DNA of 64,000 nucleotides from NCBI GenBank assembly GCA_002083405.1, contig LVWT01000063.1, forward strand, positions 1 to 64,000, written 5' to 3'. The notes beneath the pieces are model-generated. The model ran no database searches, had not been told where the DNA came from, and worked only from the letters and a program-made list of their open reading frames with translations. This DNA comes from Nitrospira sp. SG-bin2. Its GTDB lineage: Bacteria; Nitrospirota; Nitrospiria; Nitrospirales; Nitrospiraceae. Shown here in pieces: positions 57,213-64,000 of the stretch. Made by a program: the position numbers and the translations under genes. How positions within the stretch are numbered: the stretch's first letter is position 1; every line of letters starts with the position of its first letter.

Positions 57213-57884
57213 TCACCGGTCACTGTTGAGGATGCTCGTCCTTCTCTTCCTGATTTTTAGAATCCCCCTCAGGCTCTGCTCGAGCATGTTGACAAAGTAG
57301 TCGCGCTGACGCCGGACCGCCTCCTGCCCCTCAAAGAGCACATGATAGGTCAGAATCCCTGAGGTATAGGCGGCCATCGCAATCGCCACATCGCGTGCGC
57401 TGACGGCCATGCCGGGTCGGACAGCAGGCCTGATCAAGTCCGTCAGACGATGAAGATGCGCATCGTAAACTTCACGTAGGTCTTTGGCGGCATCGCCCTG
57501 AAGCTGCATCAGGCCTCGCACTTGGTGAAAGAAGAGCAAATGGTCCGGGTTGTTCAGAAAAAAGTCCACGCGGGCGCCGATCGCGGCCGAAAGGATCTTT
57601 GACTGGGAGGGAGCGTCCCGAACGGCTTGCTCCGTCTTTAACAACAACCCGCCACGCTCCTCTTCGAGCAATACTCGAATAAGAGTCTCTTTGGAATCGA
57701 AATATTTATAGAATGTCCCTTTCCCGAGATCGGCCAGTTCCGTGATGTCTTCGACCTTGGCCCAATAGATTCCCTTCTCTGAAAATATCCGCCGAGCGAC
57801 CTCCAACAGATGGCGTTTCGTCCTCTCTTTCCGTCTAGCAACGCGAGATAGTGGAATGTCTTCGGGGGGCAGCGCTTTTGTCAT
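57213..57884 (-). CDS. TetR/AcrR-family transcriptional regulator
   Basis: A 223-residue regulator. The N-terminal HTH is RTKRHLLEVARRIFSEKGIY, then VEDITELADLGKGTFYKYFD (recognition helix). The C-terminal ligand domain is all-helical. Its target is unknown; the gene has no obvious divergent partner, and the palindrome at 59584 is a possible site. A 9-bp hairpin (GGCACAGCC/GGCTGTGCC, about 57167-57191) follows downstream. Confidence 0.88.
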   Translation of the reverse strand: MTKALPPEDIPLSRVARRKERTKRHLLEVARRIFSEKGIYWAKVEDITELADLGKGTFYKYFDSKETLIRVLLEEERGGLLLKTEQAVRDAPSQSKILSAAIGARVDFFLNNPDHLLFFHQVRGLMQLQGDAAKDLREVYDAHLHRLTDLIRPAVRPGMAVSARDVAIAMAAYTSGILTYHVLFEGQEAVRRQRDYFVNMLEQSLRGILKIRKRRTSILNSDR

Positions 57885-58200
57885 GGCGTATCGTCAACTC
57901 CTCTCCTTGGGCAAGATTCCCTTTCGCACGGCCATTGCAGCAGTGCTGATGCGTCAAGCTTGTAAAACCACGCTGAATAACCTTCGACCCGGCAAGGCTC
58001 TTCTTCCGAATTCATCGGCTGGTCCGTTATTGTCATTCCATGGTGACTATTTTGCAATCTCCCGTGAATTCATCCAGAACAATCGGGGAGTTCCAAGCCT
58101 TCCAAACTACGGAGTCGTTCTGAGTGGAGCCGGCCCATCTGACCTCTGCTCACATAGCCCTTCGCACAAGGGTATATGGTAAACCGGCGGCGTCAGGGAC
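57885..58200. other. Intergenic region upstream of the TetR gene
   Basis: 316 bp with short frames only. No RNA gene, repeat or convincing CDS was found. It should hold the promoter of the TetR gene. Confidence 0.5.
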
Positions 58201-58425
58201 TCAGGGAGCCACCGGATTGGTCCGGTCTTCTCTGGTCCAACGACTCCGCGTTCGAATTCGATACGGCCCGGTCGGTCCGTTGATCCGGTGCGTCAATACG
58301 ATCGGATCGACGACTTCACCGCAATTGAGGCAGCGCCACCCGACAAAGTCATTACGGCCCATGTCATCCCAGAAATCCACGATTGTTTCCCGGATCATCA
58401 AACCCTGGCATCTCATGCACATCAT
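58201..58425 (-). CDS. Small zinc-ribbon-like protein
   Basis: A 74-residue protein with two CxxC pairs, MMCMRCQG and WRCLNCGEVVD, that could bind one zinc. A basic C-terminal tail follows (RIRTRSRWTRE). AAGGAGGAG precedes the ATG. Role unknown. Confidence 0.75.
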   Translation of the reverse strand: MMCMRCQGLMIRETIVDFWDDMGRNDFVGWRCLNCGEVVDPIVLTHRINGPTGPYRIRTRSRWTREDRTNPVAP

Positions 58426-58460
58426 GAACTCCTCCTTGGTTCTGACAGTGCCTCATCCGG

Positions 58461-58676
58461 TCAGGCGGCCACTCGCCATCCACGTTCCATGACTTGATTG
58501 ATCTTCAAACGCGCATCTGCTGCGACGCCGTTGATCCCTTGTTCTAAGTCCTTCGCCACGACCGTCAGGCGACGCCTTGTCCTCGCGCCTGAAGTGGGTG
58601 CCAGCAACAGGCCGACCCCTCCGCCGATGATCATCCCGGTCAAAAACAGCAAGCCTCCGTTTATTTTGTTGTTCAT
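58461..58676 (-). CDS. YtxH-like small membrane protein
   Basis: A 71-residue protein with one membrane helix and the YtxH motif GGLLFLTGMIIGGGVGLLLA followed by PTSGARTRRRL and a helical tail (DARLKINQVMERG). GGAGAGG precedes the ATG at 58676; the longer frame to 58865 is not supported. YtxH proteins are stress-linked, function unknown. Confidence 0.8.
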   Translation of the reverse strand: MNNKINGGLLFLTGMIIGGGVGLLLAPTSGARTRRRLTVVAKDLEQGINGVAADARLKINQVMERGWRVAA

Positions 58677-58716
58677 AGCGTGCCTCTCCGTTGAGTTATT
58701 TTGAACTCTCCTTTGT

Positions 58717-59010
58717 TCATCTCTTCCTCGATTCGACAGAGCCCGCAGGCACGTGTCGTGCCGCCTTTTCAATGTCTTGGACGACTCGGCCCTCCGAAAG
58801 GCTCCGCTTCGGTTCATGACAGCAACTGCACCGGGCTGCCAACGAAGCCTCCTGCCCTCGCGCACTCACACAGAGAACCAGATAGTAATCCGGGGCTCCA
58901 CAAGAGTCACAAGCTTGCCCCCTCAACTCTTTCAGAATATCCGGGGACGTGAGAGGTTTCCTGCTCCAGCATCCGGCATCTGCCTGTGTGTGTTCTCGAC
59001 ATCGCTCCAT
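58717..59010 (-). CDS. Hypothetical protein with CxxC pairs
   Basis: A 97-residue protein with CDSCGAP and CSCCHEP, suggesting a zinc site, plus another Cys-Arg-Glu-His start. AAAGGAGG precedes the ATG. Not recognised. It shares the region of small stress-type genes. Confidence 0.65.
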   Translation of the reverse strand: MERCREHTQADAGCWSRKPLTSPDILKELRGQACDSCGAPDYYLVLCVSARGQEASLAARCSCCHEPKRSLSEGRVVQDIEKAARHVPAGSVESRKR

Positions 59011-59026
59011 ACGGCCTCCTTTCTTG

Positions 59027-59533
59027 TCAGGACTTTGACTGTGCCTCTGGCAGGGTCATCAATCGGCCAAGCACCTCGAATCCCTCTGTCACCGAGACTC
59101 CGAATCCTGGAGGGAATCCAAACTCGTCGGCCTTCGGGAAGACCGCTGTGACCTTCCCTGCTATCGCCTTAATCTCTTCCGATGGAGTCTCTTCCCTCAC
59201 GGCGAGAATCACGGAAGCACCCGAAGACGGCAGTGCCGACGTGGCGAGAAACACTCGGCCTTCCGTGATCACATAGCCCGGCGCTTCGCCCTCGATTTCG
59301 TCATCCGTTCGATAGCCGATCTGGATCCCGGTGTATCCGCTCAAGAGTTGAGTGCGCTGACTGTTCGCCGTGCGTTCGATACGCCCCGATTGGGTCACCT
59401 TCTCGCATTGGCGAGAACTGACCGGGTCCGCATGGTCCTGTTGGAAACATAAGATATTGGACGGTGCGGCCAAGTCTCTCCCGCTGATCCGCTTTTTTTG
59501 AGTTCCAACTACCCCCATGATTCGTGATTCCAT
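59027..59533 (-). CDS. Hypothetical protein, 168 residues
   Basis: A soluble protein with a C-terminal part SEEIKAIAGKVTAVFPKADE and GFGVSVTEGFEVLGRLM. No family is recognised. It has a strong promoter with a palindromic operator upstream (59557-59626), so it is probably induced. It and the following 97-residue gene are 16 bases apart. Confidence 0.65.
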   Translation of the reverse strand: MESRIMGVVGTQKKRISGRDLAAPSNILCFQQDHADPVSSRQCEKVTQSGRIERTANSQRTQLLSGYTGIQIGYRTDDEIEGEAPGYVITEGRVFLATSALPSSGASVILAVREETPSEEIKAIAGKVTAVFPKADEFGFPPGFGVSVTEGFEVLGRLMTLPEAQSKS

Positions 59534-59556
59534 GCCATCACCTACAGTGACCTTTC

Positions 59557-59570
59557 AGTCTATAGAGACT
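59557..59570. promoter_or_regulatory. Inverted repeat in the leader of the 168-residue gene
   Basis: AGTCT and AGACT separated by four bases (ATAG), 24 bases before the gene start. It may be a second operator half-pair or an RNA hairpin. Confidence 0.35.
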
Positions 59571-59583
59571 TATAAACCATATA

Positions 59584-59597
59584 TGACCATATGGTCA
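59584..59597. promoter_or_regulatory. Perfect 14-bp palindrome TGACCATATGGTCA
   Basis: TGACCATATGGTCA reads the same on both strands. It covers the expected transcription start of the promoter at 59599-59626, an ideal repressor position. Confidence 0.65.
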
Positions 59598-59598
59598 C

Positions 59599-59626
59599 TT
59601 TATACAATTGTGCCTCCCTTTGTCAA
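59599..59626 (-). promoter_or_regulatory. Strong sigma70-type promoter
   Basis: On the minus strand TTGACA (59621-59626) and TATAAA (59599-59604) are spaced 16 bases. They direct transcription into the 168-residue gene, with the start expected over the palindrome. Confidence 0.65.
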
Positions 59627-59733
59627 GGGAGATTCTCACCGCTTATGCTTCATGTCGGCACCTAGGTTCTCCTCTACCACCGAACGCGTTCCGACTTTGA
59701 CTCATTATTTCCGGCTTGTTACTGTACCCCCGC

Positions 59734-60548
59734 ATGCGACAGGCAATCCCCCAACCCAGCGTGGGGCGCGTTCTTCACACTCCGGCTGATCTCCTCCCGC
59801 TCCGAAGACTCATCGCTCGGCTCGGCATCGTCCTGTTCCTGCTCTGTGGGGTCATTGCCATTCTGTGGTTCGATCGTGACGAACCGGTCGATCACCACGA
59901 CGGTGACATCTCGTTCAGCGATGTGGTGTATTTACGATGATTACGATCACCACTGTGGGGTACGGAGACATTGCGCCTGTCACCCCTCGGGCCAGACTTA
60001 TCGACGCCTTCATCGTGACGCCTGTACGCATAGCCGTCTGGCTGATGTTCTTGGGCACGGCCTATCAACTCATCATTCGACGATAGATATATGGAGGACT
60101 ACCGTATGGCGACGCTGAAGGCCGGTCTCCAAGGACACATTATCGTGTGCGGCTTCGGCAATACGGGAACTGCGACCGGGCGGGACGACGCGAGCGCTCT
60201 GATCCTTCTCACGGCACGGCATTTGAATCCGACGATTCGAATCATCGTCAGGGAGGCGCCAACAGCATCGTCGCTCCCGCCACGTTCGGTGGCTATGCTC
60301 TGGCCGCCGTCGTCGATCAGTCCCACATAGTCCAGTATTTGGAGGATTTGTTGACAGCCGGCGGGCGAGTCAATCTCCTCGAACGTCAGGTTCGAGAAGA
60401 CGAGATCGGCAAGACTGCAGCTGATCTCAAGCCGGCGATCGTGCTCAGGATATATCGGGGCACGTTCGTCATCTCGATGACGGACGTGCAGGCTGAAACC
60501 CCGCTCCAGCGGGGAAACCTGCTGGTGATATTGAAACCTACGGCTTAG
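59734..60548 (+). pseudogene. K+ channel with RCK domain, frameshifted and deleted
   Basis: The first frame gives a membrane helix (LGIVLFLLCGVIAILWF) and ISFSDVVY; a shift near 59935 then gives TMITITTVGYGDIAPVTPRA, the K+ selectivity filter, and a second helix. From 60091 the RCK segment LQGHIIVCGFGNTG follows, then a deletion, then DDASALILLTARHLNP, another shift near 60260, and finally NSIVAPATFGGYALAAVVDQ to GNLLVILKPTA. At least three lesions inactivate it. Confidence 0.85.
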
Positions 60549-60605
60549 CAGATCGCCCCGTAGACCTTCCTCGCCAAGCAGATGTCCTCGTACACCGCCC
60601 CAACT

Positions 60606-61529
60606 CTAGGTGGTTCTCGCGTCGGCTACATGCAGAACCGAGGGCTGGCCTCTTGCAGGCTCTCCCCAATGTATCGTTCGATGCGGGAATGGAATTTCGA
60701 TCCCTTGGGCATCGAAAGCCTGCTTCAACCGCCGTCGATACTCCCGCCCGACGTTCCATTGTTCCAACGGTTTTGTCTTGATACGGATGCGGATGACGAC
60801 GGCAGAGTCGGCAAAATTATCCACCCCCATAATCTCGATCGGTGACATAAACTTATCGCGAAAATCCTGATCCTGCCGCAGGTCCTCGCCCACTTCCCGC
60901 ATCACTCCGGCCACGCGGTCGGTATCCTCTCTGTAGGCAACTCCCATATCCAGCACGAAGGCCGACCATTCCTTTGTCATGTTGGAAAGAGTTGTGATCG
61001 TCCCATTTGGAAATATGTGCACGCCCCCTGAGACATCACGCAACGTGATGGCCCGGAACGTAATGGACTCGACCAGACCGCCCGTACCATTGATGATCGC
61101 CACGTCGCCCAGCCTGATTTGATCTTCTAAGATGATGAAAAATCCGCTGATCAGGTCCCGTACGAGATTCTGTGCTCCGAAACCGACGGCCAGGCCGACG
61201 ATCCCGGCGCCGGCAAGAATCGGACGGATATCCACTCCGATCTCCTCCAACGTCTCAATGATGACCACCCCCCAGATCAGACTGACTACTACGGTGCGAA
61301 GAATACCCGTCAGCGTGGCCGCCCGCTTGCGGCTGGAATCTGAATCGACATCCGATAGTCTCCCCGTCCGCGCCACCAGGGATTCCAGCTGTTTCAACGC
61401 CGGCCCGAGAAATCGCATGCCCGCCAGCCCGAGGGCAAAGATCAGTGCAATCTTGGCGGCTGCTTTCCCGGCTGCCACACCGATTGAGATCAACCACGGA
61501 GTGAGCTCCGGTAAGGATAATGCGTCCAT
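60606..61529 (-). CDS. MscS-family mechanosensitive channel
   Basis: About 307 residues, starting MDALSLPELTPWLISIGVAA. Three or four membrane helices and the pore region AGIVGLAVGFGAQNLVRDLI, then ILEDQIRLGDVAII and IFPNGTITTLSN. GAGGAGGGG precedes the ATG at 61529. It ends just beyond the K+ channel remnant on the opposite strand. Confidence 0.9.
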   Translation of the reverse strand: MDALSLPELTPWLISIGVAAGKAAAKIALIFALGLAGMRFLGPALKQLESLVARTGRLSDVDSDSSRKRAATLTGILRTVVVSLIWGVVIIETLEEIGVDIRPILAGAGIVGLAVGFGAQNLVRDLISGFFIILEDQIRLGDVAIINGTGGLVESITFRAITLRDVSGGVHIFPNGTITTLSNMTKEWSAFVLDMGVAYREDTDRVAGVMREVGEDLRQDQDFRDKFMSPIEIMGVDNFADSAVVIRIRIKTKPLEQWNVGREYRRRLKQAFDAQGIEIPFPHRTIHWGEPARGQPSVLHVADARTT

Positions 61530-61575
61530 GACTACCCCTCCTCTGAACGAGTTATGCACGAATCGATAGGCCGCT

Positions 61576-62601
61576 TCAAAATTCCCGGATGATGCGGAAC
61601 CCGACTTCCGGAAGAGCCAAACCCGTGGTGACGCGCACACCGGTCCCGCCTTGAATCATCCAGCGTTTGCCGACCTCGTAGTGCATCTGCGGCATGAACA
61701 GCAGAGACGCATCACCGCCGATGACCTGATTGAAATTGGTTTCAATGCCGGCCACCAGCCGATCGGTCACATTTGCGAAGAGCGTCGCGTTGCTCAGGAA
61801 TTCGGTGCGGCGGTCTGGCACACGGCCCCCCAGTTCGGTCCGAGGTCCGACCATGCCGAAGAGGCTCCAGGTCTCGTTGAATCGAAGGCCGGCCAAATAA
61901 AGAAACGTGGTGGTCCAGACCCTCGGATCGAGGTCGTATTGCACGATCACTTGCGTGCCATGAATGAACCGGTGATGGAATCCGGTGCCGAATGTGGCTT
62001 GACCACCGGCCTTAAGCGCCTCCACACGTTCATTTTCCATGGGAAGCTCGAATTCAATTCCCAGACCGTCGTGTATGGCATACTCGATCTCCGGAGCCCA
62101 CTCGAAACCTTGCGTATCCGGACTACGCCGGACAAATCCCAGCGGATCCGGCGCACCATCGACCGCCCGGCTTTTCCGCCGCAACGGAATCTTGCCCAGC
62201 ACGTTGACTTCTCCTTCCCCACGCTTCGCGCCCAATGGACGCATGAGGTCGAACACCATCGGCTCGGGAATACGGGGACCCCGCTCTTCACCAGACACCC
62301 GTTCGATCGTCTCCGAGTCGGAAGCGATATCGCTCTTGAAGTGGCCACGCACTGCCTGGGCCAGATCCTCTCCCCACAGTTCCATCGGAGGGATATTCAT
62401 CGACGGAAGCGCCGGCGAGAACATCCATGGAGCCGCTTCCGGGCCATGCACGTCTGCTCCGAGCACGCTACCGTAGACACTCACGACCGACGCCAGGATC
62501 ACGGTGACCACCACTTTTCGTCCGTATTCCCGCACGCCTTTCCTTGATCCCGACGGTATGCCGAACCACCCCCACCGTTGCCCGAAAAAGGACGCTCGCA
62601 T
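61576..62601 (-). CDS. Exported beta-rich protein, probably outer-membrane
   Basis: About 341 residues. A signal peptide (VVVTVILASVVSVYGSVLGA) and a Pro-rich linker are followed by a beta-strand-rich part with alternating hydrophobic residues (ATFGTGFHHRFIHGTQVIVQ, WSLFGMVGPRTELGGR). The protein ends in an aromatic residue (FRIIREF), typical of outer-membrane barrels. The frame is also open from 62670, overlapping the symporter stop. Family not recognised. Confidence 0.65.
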   Translation of the reverse strand: MRASFFGQRWGWFGIPSGSRKGVREYGRKVVVTVILASVVSVYGSVLGADVHGPEAAPWMFSPALPSMNIPPMELWGEDLAQAVRGHFKSDIASDSETIERVSGEERGPRIPEPMVFDLMRPLGAKRGEGEVNVLGKIPLRRKSRAVDGAPDPLGFVRRSPDTQGFEWAPEIEYAIHDGLGIEFELPMENERVEALKAGGQATFGTGFHHRFIHGTQVIVQYDLDPRVWTTTFLYLAGLRFNETWSLFGMVGPRTELGGRVPDRRTEFLSNATLFANVTDRLVAGIETNFNQVIGGDASLLFMPQMHYEVGKRWMIQGGTGVRVTTGLALPEVGFRIIREF

Positions 62602-62656
62602 CGTTTGACCGCAACCGAGGAAATCCAGTTGTGCCCTCACACGCTTCGAGGGCCAC

Positions 62657-64000
62657 TCACGACGTTGCATCGCACGCGGCCGGCTCTCTCGGCGGGTGAA
62701 ACAGGTATGAGACCCAGACAGGACACAAGAGTACCCCCGCCATCAACAATCCGCCGATCCAGGCTTCTTTCCAGGGAAACCACGCCGGCGGGGGACTGTC
62801 GATCAACCAGGAGCCGAAACCGGTAAGTAAGCTGAACACCGAGGCTGTACCCGCCACCGTGATCGCTAACCCTTGCCCAAGGCGATTGACGCTATTACGG
62901 CCGTGTTCACCCGTCAGTCTGGCAACCGGCGCCCAGAATCCAGGAGGGTGGACTTTGACATAGAAACCGCGGAGCCCGGGCATCGGTTCCGGACTGGTCG
63001 CCACGGAGACGACCACTGCCGCAAGAGTGGAAACGGCTGCAACCGTCAGGATCCGCACTGCGTCATGATCATCCGAAACAGTCATCAGAAGGATCGGCGC
63101 CAAACCCGCCGACATAGCGATGGACGCCAATTCCCCCCAGGCCGTCATGCGCCACCAGAGCCAGCGCAGCACGAGCGCCGGGCCTAGGCCCGCCCCGAGC
63201 AATAAGCTGATCCGCCATGCGCCCTGTAATGAAGACAGCATCGTCACGATGGCCAGGGCTCCCGCCAACGTGCCCACATTCGACAGGCGGGCTACCCACA
63301 CCAGCTCACGGCCGGAAGGTGAGCGCCGCAAAACGCTTCCGCAGAGGAATCGGTTGTATAGGTCGTTCGCCCAATAGGAGGCTCCCCAGTTGAGTTGAGT
63401 GTCGACGGTTGATGCGAACGCGGCCAGCATGCCCGTGAGCAGAAGGCCTTTGAATCCTGTGGGGAGTGTTTCGGCAATGCCGCGGACGAAGGTGAATTCG
63501 CGATCGGCGATCATCGCATCGGCAGGCAACCCCGGATCAGGAGGAAAGAGCACCAACAATCCCAGTCCGAGCGGAAGCCAGATCAAACTCCTCACCAATA
63601 TCTGAACGACGGTGAACGTGACGGCGGCCTGCGTGGCATCGTGATCGGACCGGCAGGCCATGGTGCGCTGCGCAAGGTAGCCTGTTCCATCCGAGTTCAT
63701 CTGCAGCAGCCATTGCAAACCGAACACAACGATCAGCGCCGCCGATACATCCTTCGCATGAGACGGCGTAAACGCAAGCAGCTGGTCGGCCGTAAGCGAT
63801 CCGGTCTCTCCCGAGGAAAATCTGACATGGATCTGACGAAGAACTTCATTCCATCCTCCGGAACTCTCCACGACGTACCAGGCGAAAACTCCGGTGGCGC
63901 CCAGGGCCAAGAACAATTGAACCACGTCGGTCGCGACCACGCTGCGCAACCCGCCGGTCGTCGAATAGAACAGGGTGACAAGGAGAATCAGTCCGATGGA
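62657..64000 (-). CDS. Sodium:solute symporter family protein (partial, cut by window edge)
   Basis: The visible C-terminal 440 or so residues form a multi-helix membrane protein of the SSS (SLC5) family. The junction YSTTGGLRSVVATDVVQLFL is the family motif, and the frame continues through the window edge, so the N-terminus lies outside. Further motifs are MLAAFASTVDTQLNWGASYW and the LSNVGTLAGALAIV helix. The solute is unknown. Its stop overlaps the start region of the outer-membrane-type gene. Confidence 0.88.
   Translation of the reverse strand, partial: SIGLILLVTLFYSTTGGLRSVVATDVVQLFLALGATGVFAWYVVESSGGWNEVLRQIHVRFSSGETGSLTADQLLAFTPSHAKDVSAALIVVFGLQWLLQMNSDGTGYLAQRTMACRSDHDATQAAVTFTVVQILVRSLIWLPLGLGLLVLFPPDPGLPADAMIADREFTFVRGIAETLPTGFKGLLLTGMLAAFASTVDTQLNWGASYWANDLYNRFLCGSVLRRSPSGRELVWVARLSNVGTLAGALAIVTMLSSLQGAWRISLLLGAGLGPALVLRWLWWRMTAWGELASIAMSAGLAPILLMTVSDDHDAVRILTVAAVSTLAAVVVSVATSPEPMPGLRGFYVKVHPPGFWAPVARLTGEHGRNSVNRLGQGLAITVAGTASVFSLLTGFGSWLIDSPPPAWFPWKEAWIGGLLMAGVLLCPVWVSYLFHPPREPAACDATS

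Noticed and set aside
61651..62547. 298-codon plus-strand ORF opposite the beta-rich exported gene
   Set aside because: No signal or family; the minus frame has a signal peptide and barrel-like ending.

Overview
The window is a high-GC (about 59% by eye), gene-dense stretch of chromosome from a Gram-negative-type bacterium. Outer-membrane proteins, lipoproteins and periplasmic cupredoxins are present. The gene repertoire and a recurrent palindromic intergenic element suggest a member of Nitrospirota, probably Nitrospira; this is inference from recall, not a database match.

Region 1 (1-2476): an N-terminally clipped RHS/YD-repeat gene whose C-terminus looks like an L,D-transpeptidase-type toxin. 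It abuts the 3' end of a tRNA-Gln(TTG), followed by a decayed tRNA-Gln copy and an intact tRNA-Gln(CTG). Region 2 (2513-13377): core metabolism, with gltX, a flavin oxidoreductase, and an ISC iron-sulfur cluster locus (divergent fdx; iscR-iscS-iscU-iscA-hscB-hscA-iscX), then a class A penicillin-binding protein. Region 3 (13556-25963): a secreted TIM-barrel-like protein, a possible structured RNA upstream of typA, typA, thiol-peroxide defence genes (peroxiredoxin, thioredoxin-like), a tandem pair of small exported proteins, a fused tandem 6-carboxytetrahydropterin-synthase-like gene, the module DUF3501 / Fe-S oxidoreductase / rubrerythrin, two lipoproteins and a MarR-type regulator with a Cys-rich tail.

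Region 4 (26126-36287) and region 6 (41240-62601) form a stress-adaptation island. They hold five universal stress proteins, a PPi-type phosphofructokinase, cupredoxins, a monohaem cytochrome c, a pentapeptide-repeat protein, two CBS-domain proteins, a P-type ATPase of the Na/K-like IIC group, a site-2 protease with CBS domains, three different MscS channels, a YihY-type membrane protein, a DASS transporter with RCK_C domains and several small zinc-ribbon or YtxH-like proteins. The theme is ion and turgor homeostasis plus redox and energy stress. Region 5 (36331-39046) is a patchwork of accessory genes (DUF2442/DUF4160 pair, Mrr-type endonuclease, PII-like protein) and gene remnants.

Decay is conspicuous. 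Pseudogenes or fragments of cysC, an L,D-transpeptidase, a MacB permease, an outer-membrane porin, a K+ channel with RCK domain, and apparently a nicotinate phosphoribosyltransferase lie between intact genes. The right edge cuts a sodium:solute symporter.

No CRISPR array, complete insertion sequence, prophage or rRNA operon was seen. The most unusual items are the RHS-LDT module at tRNA-Gln, the 178-nt closed-helix RNA candidate before typA, the palindromic operator over a strong promoter at 59557-59626, and the two-copy palindromic repeat element.
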